Assembly (NCBI RefSeq): GCF_003382365.1
Contig: NZ_QTSU01000002.1
Span: forward strand, 186,001 to 250,000
Direction of reading: 5' to 3'
DNA length: 64,000 bases
From: Lysobacter silvisoli
GTDB lineage: Bacteria > Pseudomonadota > Gammaproteobacteria > Xanthomonadales > Xanthomonadaceae
The notes beneath the pieces were generated by a model. It searched no databases and was not told the DNA's origin. It saw only the letters and a program-made list of their open reading frames with translations. This document shows positions 42,777-53,745 of the stretch, in pieces. The translations under genes and the position numbers were made by a program. Within the stretch, counting starts at the first letter, position 1. Every line of letters begins with the position of its first letter.

Positions 42777-44705
42777 ATGTCCGCCGCACGAGTCCCGATG
42801 CCGCTCCCCGACTCACGTTGGGACTTCGCCAGGTGGCTGCTGGTCGCTGCGACGCTGGCAGCCTTTGTGCTGTACGCGCCCGGGCTGCAGGGGCCTTTCC
42901 TGTTCGATGATCCGGCGAATCTGGCCGTGCTCAGGGCCTGGTACAACGGCCAGGCCGATTGGCGGACGGTCGTGCTGGGCCAAGGCGGCCTGATCGAAGC
43001 GCGACCGCTGTCGATGCTGAGCTTCCTGGCGACCGTCGCAGCCGGCGGCCCGGGGCCGCTGTCGTACAAGGCCGGCAACCTGTTGCTGCATGCGGCCTGC
43101 GCCGCGCTCGGGTTCCGCCTGCTGAGCCGGACGCTCGCTCAGGACCCACGTCTGGCGCCGCAAGCGCGCGCATTGGCGGCGATCGCCGTTGCGCTATGGC
43201 TGTTGCACCCCATCCAGGTCAGCACCGTGCTATATGCGGTGCAGCGCATGGCGCAACTCAGCGCGCTGTTCGCACTGGGCGCCGTGCTGGCCTACTTCCT
43301 CGCCCGGACCCGACTGACTTCGCGAGCGCGGGACCGGACCGCCATAGCGCTGTTGTTCGCCGCCTTTCCTTTGCTGGTCGTTGCCGGCGTACTCAGCAAG
43401 CAGAACGCGATCGTCGCCCCACTGTTGTGCCTGGCATTCGAGCTGGCCTACTTCCCCGGCAAGCGCCCCCTTGCGATACGCCTGTTCTTCGGCCTGTTCC
43501 TGGCCTTGCCGTTCGTGGTGGCGCTGCTGGCGTTCGCGGCGGCGCCGCAGACGCTGCTGCGGGGTTATTCGGACTGGGGATTCTCGCCGGACCAACGCCT
43601 GCTGACCCAGACGCGCGTGCTAATGGACTATGCCGGCTCGCTGTTGTGGCCGCGCGGCGAGCATATGAGCCTGTTCCGCGACGATTTCGTTATCTCCGTG
43701 GGCCTATTCGCTCCGGCGACGACCGCCCTGGCCATCGCCGGCCTGCTGGCCTTGAGCGCACTCGTGGTCGAATTGCGCCGACGCGCACCCAGCCTTTTCG
43801 CGGGCTGGTTCTTCTTCCTGCTCGCTCATAGCGTCGAATCCAGCGTGCTGCCGCTGGAGATGTACTACGAACATCGCAACTATCTGCCCGCATTCGGTCT
43901 GGCGTTGGCCCTGGTCGGGACACTGGCGCTGTGGCCGCGACGTGGCGCAGCGGGCCTGCGGCTCGCGCCGCTGGCCTGGTTCGCCACCGCCGCCTGCTTG
44001 GTACTGGCCCTACAAACCTACGGCCGCGTGCAGACCTGGCGCAGCAAACCGGCCATCGTCGCCAACGCCCTCATCCACCACCCCGAGTCGCTGCGAGCGC
44101 GCCAGACCCAGGCTTTCATCGACTTGGCCGAAGGCCGTACGGACGCGGCGCTGGCCCAGATGCACCGCCTGCAGCGCAGCGCCCAGCCCCGCACGCGCCT
44201 GCTGGCGCGGATCGACGCAGTGTCCATCGCCTGCCTGGCGGGACGCCCAGCCGATCCGTCCGAATTGACGCGGGCGCTGACCGATGCCCAGGCCAAGGTA
44301 ACCCTGGACGAGGTGCTGGTCGTCGACTTGCTCGCCCAAGCCTCCGCGGGCGATCGCTGCCCCGGGGTCGCCTCGCCGCAGGTGTCCGCACTGGTACTGG
44401 GTTTGTTGCGCGCCGCCCCGACGCAGGACCCGGCCGCCCATCCCAGGCGACAACTGCACCTGATCGCGGCCCTGGTCCTGGCCCGCTCCCAGGACTGGGC
44501 CGGAGCCCAGGCCCAGGCCGAAGGTGCCTGGACCACCCAGGCGCCGCTCGAGGTCGCCGACGTGCTGGTCCAAGCCTATCTGGCCAACGGACGTCGCCAG
44601 GACGCCGAGCGCGTGCTGCGGCAAATACAGGCGCGCACCCGCCCCTACGACCGCGCCGGCCAGGCCCTGATCGCCCAGCTGCGTGGCCGCATTCAGACCC
44701 ATTGA
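42777..44705 (+). CDS. Multi-spanning GT-C-like protein, candidate pilin glycosyltransferase (copy 2)
   Basis: 642 residues, clearly paralogous to the preceding protein along its length. GPFLFDDPANL has Asp44-Asp45 in the first outer loop. LLHPIQVSTVLYAVQRMAQ, VAGVLSKQNAIVAPLL, GYSDWGFSPDQRLLTQTRVL and YYEHRNYLPAFGL (near 360) match its partner. The hydrophobic part ends near residue 425 and a helical, Ala/Arg-rich repeat-like tail of about 200 residues follows. It begins 24 nt after the first copy and is probably cotranscribed. Whether both modify both pilins, or each one pilin or sugar position, cannot be told. The upstream ribosome-binding site is weak. Confidence 0.7.
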   Translation: MSAARVPMPLPDSRWDFARWLLVAATLAAFVLYAPGLQGPFLFDDPANLAVLRAWYNGQADWRTVVLGQGGLIEARPLSMLSFLATVAAGGPGPLSYKAGNLLLHAACAALGFRLLSRTLAQDPRLAPQARALAAIAVALWLLHPIQVSTVLYAVQRMAQLSALFALGAVLAYFLARTRLTSRARDRTAIALLFAAFPLLVVAGVLSKQNAIVAPLLCLAFELAYFPGKRPLAIRLFFGLFLALPFVVALLAFAAAPQTLLRGYSDWGFSPDQRLLTQTRVLMDYAGSLLWPRGEHMSLFRDDFVISVGLFAPATTALAIAGLLALSALVVELRRRAPSLFAGWFFFLLAHSVESSVLPLEMYYEHRNYLPAFGLALALVGTLALWPRRGAAGLRLAPLAWFATAACLVLALQTYGRVQTWRSKPAIVANALIHHPESLRARQTQAFIDLAEGRTDAALAQMHRLQRSAQPRTRLLARIDAVSIACLAGRPADPSELTRALTDAQAKVTLDEVLVVDLLAQASAGDRCPGVASPQVSALVLGLLRAAPTQDPAAHPRRQLHLIAALVLARSQDWAGAQAQAEGAWTTQAPLEVADVLVQAYLANGRRQDAERVLRQIQARTRPYDRAGQALIAQLRGRIQTH

Positions 44706-44852
44706 ACCGTTGGTAATCGATGCGGTCCAAGATTGCGTAAGCCCGAAATTGGCGTCATAACGGCCTTTGGAGGAGCGAAAAGGCGACCGTTGTCCGCTCG
44801 CGTGACCCAAGGATTGGGGTAAAGTCGGCCTGGGGAAAAACCGAGGACTGCG

Positions 44853-46580
44853 ATGTCTAGCGTCGCGACCGCCAACTTGGTGGGAATCACCGGCATTGCC
44901 CGGCGCTTGGTGCTGGATGGTGCCCTGGAGGAATCCGCGGCCCGCGAGGCCATGACCGGCGCCACCAGCGAACGCAAGCCGATCGCGACCTACCTGGCGG
45001 AAAAGCGCCTGGTCAGCGCCAGCCAGCTGGCGGCCGCCAACTCCATCGAGTTCGGCGTGCCGATCTTCGACGCCAGCGCGCTGGACGCCTCGCAGTCGGC
45101 GGTGAAGCTGGTCAACGAGGAACTGATCCGCAAGCACAACGTGCTGCCGCTGTTCAAACGCGGCAACAAGCTGTTCGTGGGCCTGTCCGATCCGACCAAC
45201 ACCCGCGCCCTGGACGAGATCAAGTTCCAGACCAACCTGGTGATCGAGGCCATCCTGGTCGACGACGACACCATCCGGCGCAGCCTGGACCAGTGGCTGG
45301 AGTCGGCCGACGCGTTGGGCGACGGCGTCACCGAAGAAGGCCTGGAAACCCTGGACGTCGGCGGCGGCGACGACGACCTCACGGCCGCCGGCGACAGCGG
45401 CGTGGACGCCAAGGGCGACGATACCCCGGTGGTGAAGTTCGTCAACAAGGTGCTGGTGGACGCGATCCGCCGCGGCGCCTCGGACATCCACTTCGAGCCC
45501 TACGAAACCGAATACCGCGTGCGCCTGCGCATCGACGGCATCCTCAAGCAGGTCGCCAAGGTGCCGGTCAAGCTGACTCCGCGCATCGCCGCGCGCCTGA
45601 AGGTCATGGCGCAGCTGGACATCGCCGAGAAGCGCGTGCCGCAGGACGGCCGCATCAAGCTCAACCTGTCCAAGACCAAGCAGATCGACTTCCGCGTCAG
45701 CACTCTGCCGACCCTGTTCGGCGAGAAGATCGTGCTGCGTATCCTCGACGGCAGCGCCGCCAAGCTGGGCATCGACAAGCTCGGCTACGAGGAAGACCAG
45801 AAAGACCTGTTCGTCGGCGCCGTGGTCAAGCCCTACGGCATGGTCCTGGTGACCGGCCCGACCGGCTCGGGCAAGACGGTGTCGCTGTACACCGCGCTGA
45901 ACATCCTCAACGACGACATGCGCAACATCTCCACCGTCGAGGACCCGGTCGAAATCCGCGTGCCGGGCATCAACCAGGTGCAGATGAACGTCAAGCGCGG
46001 CATGACCTTCGCCGCCGCGCTGCGCAGCTTCCTGCGCCAGGACCCGGACGTGATCATGGTCGGCGAAATCCGCGACCTCGAGACCGCCGAGATCGCGATC
46101 AAGGCCGCCCAGACCGGCCACATGGTGCTGTCCACCCTGCACACCAACGACGCGCCGCAGACCATCGCGCGCCTGATGAACATGGGCGTGGCGCCGTACA
46201 ACATCACCTCCTCGGTGACCCTGGTCATCGCCCAGCGTCTGGCCCGCCGCCTGCACGACTGCAAGCGCGAGGTCCACCTGCCCGAGCACGCGCTGCTGGC
46301 CGAGGGCTTCAGCCACGACGAGATCGTCGGCGGCCTGAAGGTCTACGAGGCCGGCGGCTGCCCGGACTGCACCGAAGGCTACAAGGGCCGTACCGGCATC
46401 TACCAGGTCATGCCCATGACCGAAGAGATCCAGGCGATCGTGCTGGAAGGCGGCAACGCCATACAGATCGCCGCCGCCGCGCAGCGTTCCGGCATCCGCG
46501 ACCTGCGCCAGTCGGCGCTGATGAAGGTGCGCAACGGCGTCACCAGCCTTTCCGAAATCAACCGCGTTACCAAGGACTAA
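44853..46580 (+). CDS. pilB: Type IV pilus extension ATPase PilB
   Basis: 575-residue GspE/PilB motor that drives pilus assembly. The N-terminal T2SSE_N domain (KPIATYLAEKRLVSASQLA) precedes a hinge with an Asp/Gly-rich linker (about 165-185). The ATPase core follows, with ASDIHFEPYE, Walker A GPTGSGKTVSLYTAL near 335, the Asp box and Walker B VIMVGEIRDLETAEIA, and the His box VLSTLHTNDAPQTIARL. The zinc region reads RRLHDCKREVH...GGCPDCTEG, with a His where the first Cys is usually found. The 147-nt gap upstream contains a weak -24/-12-like TTGGCGTCATAACGGC (44749-44764). pilC follows after 3 nt. Confidence 0.96.
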   Translation: MSSVATANLVGITGIARRLVLDGALEESAAREAMTGATSERKPIATYLAEKRLVSASQLAAANSIEFGVPIFDASALDASQSAVKLVNEELIRKHNVLPLFKRGNKLFVGLSDPTNTRALDEIKFQTNLVIEAILVDDDTIRRSLDQWLESADALGDGVTEEGLETLDVGGGDDDLTAAGDSGVDAKGDDTPVVKFVNKVLVDAIRRGASDIHFEPYETEYRVRLRIDGILKQVAKVPVKLTPRIAARLKVMAQLDIAEKRVPQDGRIKLNLSKTKQIDFRVSTLPTLFGEKIVLRILDGSAAKLGIDKLGYEEDQKDLFVGAVVKPYGMVLVTGPTGSGKTVSLYTALNILNDDMRNISTVEDPVEIRVPGINQVQMNVKRGMTFAAALRSFLRQDPDVIMVGEIRDLETAEIAIKAAQTGHMVLSTLHTNDAPQTIARLMNMGVAPYNITSSVTLVIAQRLARRLHDCKREVHLPEHALLAEGFSHDEIVGGLKVYEAGGCPDCTEGYKGRTGIYQVMPMTEEIQAIVLEGGNAIQIAAAAQRSGIRDLRQSALMKVRNGVTSLSEINRVTKD

Positions 46581-46583
46581 ACC

Positions 46584-47837
46584 ATGTCCGCGACCCGCTC
46601 CGCGACCAAGCAGGCCCCCGCCCGCCGCCCCAACCCGCTCGAACTCTTCGTCTGGGAGGGCAAGGACAAGCGCGGCGTCGTCATGAAGGGCGAGCAGGCG
46701 GCCAAGAACGCCAACATGCTGCGCGCCGAGCTGCGCCGCCAGGGCATCACCCCCGGCACGGTCAAGCCCAAGGGCAAGCCGCTGTTCGGCGGCGCCGGCA
46801 AGCGCATCACCCCGCGCGACATCGCCATCTTCAGCCGCCAGATCGCGACCATGATGAAGTCCGGCGTGCCGATCGTGACCTCGCTGGAGATCATGGCCGG
46901 CGGCCAGAAGAATCAGAAGATGAAGAATCTGATCAACACGATCCGCTCCGACCTGGAAAGCGGCTCGTCCATGCACGAGGCGCTGAGCAAGCACCCGGTG
47001 CAGTTCGACGAGCTCTACCGCAACCTGGTCAAGGCCGGCGAATCGGCCGGTGTGCTGGAAACGGTGCTGGACACCGTGGCCAGCTACAAGGAAAACATCG
47101 AAAGCCTGAAGGGCAAGATCAAGAAGGCGCTGTTCTATCCCGCCACGGTCATAGCGGTGGCGATCCTGGTCTCGGCGATCTTGTTGATCTTCGTGGTGCC
47201 GCAGTTCCAGAAAACGTTCGAAAGCTTCGGCGCCGAACTCCCCGCCTTCACGCTGATGATCATCGCGGCCAGCGATTTCATGATCAAATGGTGGTGGCTG
47301 GTACTGTTCCTGGTGGTGGGCACGATCATAGGCTTCATCATGGCCAAGAACCGCTCGCCGGCCTTCGCCCATTTCCTCGACCGGATGATGCTGAAGATTC
47401 CGGTGGTCGGCCAGATCCTGCACAACTCGGCCATCGCCCGCTTCTCGCGCACCCTGGCGGTGACCTTCAAGGCCGGCGTACCGCTGGTGGAGGCGCTGGA
47501 CACGGTGGCCGGCGCCACCGGCAACGTGGTCTACGAGCAGGCCGTGCGCCGCATCCGCGACGACGTGGCCGTGGGCTACCAGCTCAACATGTCGATGAAG
47601 CAGGTCAACCTGTTCCCGCACATGGTCATCCAGATGACCGCGATCGGCGAAGAGGCCGGCGCGCTGGACACCATGCTGTTCAAGGTGGCCGAGTTCTACG
47701 AGGAAGAGGTCAACAATGCCGTCGACGCGCTGTCCAGCCTGCTCGAACCGCTGATCATGGTGGTGCTGGGCGTGGTGGTGGGCAGCATGGTCATCGGCAT
47801 GTACCTGCCGATCTTCAAGCTGGCCGCGACGATCTGA
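46584..47837 (+). CDS. pilC: Type IV pilus inner-membrane platform protein PilC
   Basis: 417-residue platform protein with two T2SSF domains. Each domain is a cytoplasmic four-helix part (for example FSRQIATMMKSGVPIVTSLEI; FSRTLAVTFKAGVPLVEALDT), and three membrane segments are present (TVIAVAILVSAILLIFVVPQF, WWLVLFLVVGTIIGFIM, IMVVLGVVVGSMVIGMYLPI). FELYRNLVKAGE-like motifs and MTAIGEEAGALDTML are conserved among PilC/GspF proteins. It lies between pilB and pilD, with spacings of 3 and 23 nt, in the order pilB-pilC-pilD. Confidence 0.97.
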   Translation: MSATRSATKQAPARRPNPLELFVWEGKDKRGVVMKGEQAAKNANMLRAELRRQGITPGTVKPKGKPLFGGAGKRITPRDIAIFSRQIATMMKSGVPIVTSLEIMAGGQKNQKMKNLINTIRSDLESGSSMHEALSKHPVQFDELYRNLVKAGESAGVLETVLDTVASYKENIESLKGKIKKALFYPATVIAVAILVSAILLIFVVPQFQKTFESFGAELPAFTLMIIAASDFMIKWWWLVLFLVVGTIIGFIMAKNRSPAFAHFLDRMMLKIPVVGQILHNSAIARFSRTLAVTFKAGVPLVEALDTVAGATGNVVYEQAVRRIRDDVAVGYQLNMSMKQVNLFPHMVIQMTAIGEEAGALDTMLFKVAEFYEEEVNNAVDALSSLLEPLIMVVLGVVVGSMVIGMYLPIFKLAATI

Positions 47838-47860
47838 CCGCTTAGGCTTATCCTTCGCGC

Positions 47861-48724
47861 ATGGCATTCCTGGATCAGAACCCCGGCCTCGGGTATCCCC
47901 TCGCGGCCGGCCTCGGGCTGTTGGTCGGCAGTTTCCTCAACGTGGTCATCCTGCGCCTGCCCAAGCGGCTGGAATGGCAGTGGAAGCGCGATGCGCGCGA
48001 GATCCTGGAGCTGCCGGAAATCTACGACCCGCCGCCGCCGGGCATCGTGGTCGAGCGCTCGCACTGCCCGCACTGCAAGCACCAGCTGAGCTGGTACGAG
48101 AACATCCCGGTCTTCAGCTACCTGTTCCTGCGCGGCCGTTGCCGCAGCTGCAAGACCCCGATCTCGCCGCAGTACCCGCTGGTGGAACTGATCACCATGC
48201 TGGCGGTGCTGGCCTGCGTCTGGCGCTTCGGCTTCGGCTGGCAGGGCTTCGGCGCGATCGTGTTCAGCACCTTCCTGATCGCGCTGTCGGGCATCGACTT
48301 CCGCACCAAGCTGCTGCCGGACCAACTGACCTTGCCCTTGATGTGGCTGGGTCTGGTGGCCAGTTCCGACAACCTGTATTTCCCGACCAAACCGGCCTTG
48401 CTCGGCGCGATGGCCGGTTATCTGAGCCTGTGGTCGGTGTGGTGGGTGTTCAAACAGCTCACCGGCAAGGAAGGCATGGGCCACGGCGACTTCAAGTTGC
48501 TGGCCGCGATCGGCGCCTGGGTCGGGCTCAAGGGCATCCTGCCCACGGTGCTGCTGTCCTCGCTGGTCGGCGCCATCCTGGGCTCGATCTGGCTGGCCGC
48601 GCGCGGCAAGGACCGCGCGACCACGATTCCGTTCGGTCCCTATCTGGCCATCGCCGGCTGGATCGTGTTCTTCTGGGGCGAGCTGATCCTGGGCGCGTAC
48701 ACGCAGTACGCCGGATTGCGCTGA
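47861..48724 (+). CDS. pilD: Prepilin leader peptidase / N-methyltransferase PilD
   Basis: 287-residue bifunctional aspartyl membrane protease that cleaves prepilins (and usually type II pseudopilins) and methylates the new N-terminus. The N-terminal domain has GSFLNVVILRLPKRLE and the zinc tetracysteine CPHCKHQLSWYENIP...CRSCKTPIS. Catalytic aspartates lie in GIDFRTKLLPDQLTLP and GMGHGDFKLLAAIGAW (GxGD type). About eight membrane segments. It should process both pilins encoded upstream. coaE starts 5 nt after its stop. Confidence 0.97.
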   Translation: MAFLDQNPGLGYPLAAGLGLLVGSFLNVVILRLPKRLEWQWKRDAREILELPEIYDPPPPGIVVERSHCPHCKHQLSWYENIPVFSYLFLRGRCRSCKTPISPQYPLVELITMLAVLACVWRFGFGWQGFGAIVFSTFLIALSGIDFRTKLLPDQLTLPLMWLGLVASSDNLYFPTKPALLGAMAGYLSLWSVWWVFKQLTGKEGMGHGDFKLLAAIGAWVGLKGILPTVLLSSLVGAILGSIWLAARGKDRATTIPFGPYLAIAGWIVFFWGELILGAYTQYAGLR

Positions 48725-48729
48725 GTGCC

Positions 48730-49341
48730 ATGGCCGCGTTCTGCGTCGGCGTGACCGGCGGCGTGGCCTCGGGCAAGAGCGAAGTCACCCGCCGTTTCGA
48801 AGCCTTGGGCGTGCGGGTCGCCGACGCCGACCTGGCCGCGCGCGCCGCGGTGGCACCCGGTTCGGACGGCCTGCGCGAGGTGGTCTCTGCATTCGGCGCG
48901 GACGTGTTGGACGCCGATGGCGGCCTGGACCGCGCGGCCATGCGCCGGCGCGTGTTCGCCGACGAGACCGCGCGCCGCCGCCTGGAAGCCATCGTCCACC
49001 CGCGCGTGCGCGAGGCCTTGCGCTGGCAATGCGAATCGGCGCCCGGCGCCTACGCCATCGCCGCGATTCCGCTGTTGGCCGAAGGCGGCGGCCGCGAGGC
49101 CTATCCGTGGCTGCACCGGATCCTGGTCGTCGACGTGCCCACCGCGGTGCAGCGCGCGCGGGTGATGGCGCGCGACCGGGTCGAGGCCGATCTGGCCGAA
49201 CGCATGATCGCGGCCCAGGCCACGCGCGCGCAGCGCCTGGCCATCGCCGACGACGTGGTCGTCAACGACGGGCCGCTGGAGGCGCTGGACCGGCACGTGG
49301 CCGATCTGGACCGGCGCTATCGGGCCCTGGCCGGCGGCTGA
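48730..49341 (+). CDS. coaE: Dephospho-CoA kinase
   Basis: 203-residue kinase for the last step of CoA synthesis. P-loop VGVTGGVASGKSEVTRRF at residues 6-23, then RVADADLAARAAV. LEAIVHPRVREALRW and IAAIPLLAEGGGREAYPW are the CoA-domain elements. RVMARDRVEADLAERMIAAQ and ADDVVVNDGPLEALDRHV complete the family pattern. It sits 5 nt after pilD as in many gammaproteobacteria. Downstream comes a REP cluster rather than zapD-yacG. Confidence 0.96.
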   Translation: MAAFCVGVTGGVASGKSEVTRRFEALGVRVADADLAARAAVAPGSDGLREVVSAFGADVLDADGGLDRAAMRRRVFADETARRRLEAIVHPRVREALRWQCESAPGAYAIAAIPLLAEGGGREAYPWLHRILVVDVPTAVQRARVMARDRVEADLAERMIAAQATRAQRLAIADDVVVNDGPLEALDRHVADLDRRYRALAGG

Positions 49342-49353
49342 GCGCGGCGCTGT

Positions 49354-49628
49354 CTGTGGGAGCGGCGTAAGCCGCGATGAATCCCCACCCACCGACGCCG
49401 CCCGACATCCCGCTGTAGGAGCGGCGCAAGCCGCGACCGCCATTTGGCGAAGCATTGCGTGTCCTGGGGTCGCCGAAAGACCTCCAGCGCGTAAAGACGC
49501 TTGCCCGCAGGCAACGGGCGGATTCGCGGCAATCTTCGGGACCGCAGTCGCGGCTTGCGCCGCTCCTACAGGGAAATGCGCAGCAACATCGCGGCTGGGC
49601 AATGGCGGCTTACGCCGCTCCCACAGGG
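49354..49628. repeat. Cluster of four REP-type palindromes
   Basis: Four related copies of the element GGAGCGGCGYAAGCCGC: 49354-49380 and 49413-49440 in plus orientation, 49547-49571 and 49604-49628 inverted. The layout is two direct copies facing two inverted copies, the form of a bacterial interspersed mosaic element. The last copy contains the stop codon and final codons of the mutT-like gene, whose last residues PVGAA are therefore repeat-encoded. No coding sequence is seen in the spacer. Confidence 0.85.
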
Positions 49629-50593
49629 GCGGTCGTGGCTTGCGCGGGCCACAGCGCGCGGATGGCGGCGATGCCCTGGGCGCCGTGGGCGCGGGCCTGG
49701 GCCAGGTCTTCGGGGCCCAGGCCGCCGATGGCGTAGATCGGCAGCGAGACGGTCTCGCGCAGGGCGGCGAAGCCGTCCCAGCCGATGCCGGCTTGGCCGG
49801 GGTGGCTGGGCGTGGCCTGGACCGCGCCGACCACGGCGAAATCGCAGCCCAGGGCCTGGGCTGCGCGCAGCTCTTCGGCGTCGTGGCAGGACGCGGCCAG
49901 CGCCTGGCCGGCCGGCAGCGGTCGCTGCGCGTGCTCGCGCAGCTGCGCGGCGCGCAGGTGCAGGCCGATGCCAAGCTCGGCCGCGAGCGCGGCGTCGCCG
50001 CTGAGCAGCGCCTGCGCGCGCGCGCGCCGGCAGCGCAGCGCGGCGGCGGCGGCCAGCGGCTTCCAACGCGCCGCGGGCGTGGCCGGCGCGCGCAGCTGCA
50101 CCCGGCGCACGCCGGCGGCCAGGGCGCGGTCCAGCGCGGCCAGCCAGTCGGCGTCGGTGGTCGTGGCCGGATCGGGCGTGACCAGATAGCGGTCGGGCTG
50201 CAGCAGCGCCGCCACCACCGGCCGGTCGGCCGGCGGCATCGCGTAGGCGCTGAGCTTGGCCGGCGGCACCCAGGCCAGGGCCTGGCCTTCGCGGCCGCGC
50301 ACGCTGCCGCGCCACTGGCGCAGTTCGCGCACGTCCAGGCGCAGGCGCTTGTCGGGGTAGATCTGCGGCACGTCGATCACCGCGGCGCCGACCTCGCAGT
50401 CGATGCCCAGCTCTTCGTGCAGTTCGCGTTGCAGCGCCGCTTCGGCGGTCTCGCCGGCCTCGCGCTTGCCGCCGGGGAATTCCCATAGCCCGGCCAGGTC
50501 GCGGCCCTCGGTGCGCCGGGTCAGCAGCACCCGGCCGCGCGCGTCGCGCACGACCGCGGCGACGACGTGGATCTGGCGGGGCTGGGATGACAC
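49610..50593 (-). CDS. Nudix hydrolase (MutT-like) fused to a ThiE/TenI-like domain
   Basis: 327 residues. The N-terminal Nudix domain has the complete box GGKREAGETAEAALQRELHE-ELG near residues 37-60, as in 8-oxo-dGTP pyrophosphatase MutT, which cleans the nucleotide pool. From about residue 130 a TIM-barrel half resembling thiamine-phosphate synthase/TenI follows (CDFAVVGAVQATPSHPG, IYAIGGLGPEDLAQARAHGA). The fusion is known beside secA in Pseudomonas and relatives; the role of the second domain is unproven. A GTG at 50593 is the start, because the upstream open frame is encoded by intergenic repeats (HPRESGDPG). The stop lies in a REP element. Confidence 0.87.
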   Translation of the reverse strand: MSSQPRQIHVVAAVVRDARGRVLLTRRTEGRDLAGLWEFPGGKREAGETAEAALQRELHEELGIDCEVGAAVIDVPQIYPDKRLRLDVRELRQWRGSVRGREGQALAWVPPAKLSAYAMPPADRPVVAALLQPDRYLVTPDPATTTDADWLAALDRALAAGVRRVQLRAPATPAARWKPLAAAAALRCRRARAQALLSGDAALAAELGIGLHLRAAQLREHAQRPLPAGQALAASCHDAEELRAAQALGCDFAVVGAVQATPSHPGQAGIGWDGFAALRETVSLPIYAIGGLGPEDLAQARAHGAQGIAAIRALWPAQATTAPVGAA

Positions 50594-50611
50594 TAGCCGA
50601 TCGTCCGGCCT

Positions 50612-50691
50612 GCCATCCCCGCGCGGACGGGGATGGCGGGCGTTACCGCCACATGACGCCGAAGTCCCTGGATCCCCGCTTTCGCGGGGAT
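50612..50691. repeat. Two short palindromes between secA and the mutT-like gene
   Basis: First: GCCATCCCCG / CGGGGATGGC (50612-50621 and 50628-50637). Second: ATCCCCGC-TTTC-GCGGGGAT (50672-50691). The second is the widespread repeat that reads HPRESGDPG in one frame. They may end secA transcripts, but there is no T-run. Confidence 0.65.
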
Positions 50692-50723
50692 GACGAGCAA
50701 GAGCCGAATCTTCGGTGCCGGCT

Positions 50724-53444
<2,721 letters not shown>

Positions 53445-53745
53445 GAACGGGTCCGAGAAGCGGAACGGGTATCCGAAGGCCGAAGCGTTTAAGAACGCTG
53501 CCGCGCCCGCGAGTTCCCAGTTTTAAGGAAGTCCGGAGGAAGAAAGTCCAGAGACGGAATCGGGGCGCCTGGCGCCCCGATCGCACGAGCCTGGTCTTAA
53601 GCCAACGCTCATTCTAGCTTGGGCCGGGCCCGAGCGCTTGCAAGGGGGACCAGGCCCCGGATTCATGCGCCGGGCCGCAAATGCGGACGGCGCCCGCAGG
53701 CGCCGTCGCTGGAGGCCGGTTACGCCGTCAAGCGCCCCGCCGCAA
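53445..53745. other. Intergenic region upstream of secA with two hairpins
   Basis: 301 nt. A perfect palindrome ATCGGGGCGCC-T-GGCGCCCCGAT lies at 53559-53581. A stem GACGGCGCC / GGCGCCGTC lies at 53686-53707 just past the M23 gene stop, probably its terminator. The A/T-poor sequence shows no evident start of a SecM-like gene. A secA promoter or translational control element may lie here. Confidence 0.55.

Noticed and set aside
49354-49628. Possible CRISPR-like array
   Set aside because: Only four copies in mixed orientation with irregular spacing and no cas genes; they are REP elements.
53445-53745. SecM-like gene between the M23 gene and secA
   Set aside because: No frame with a signal peptide and arrest-type C-terminus is present; only hairpins are seen.
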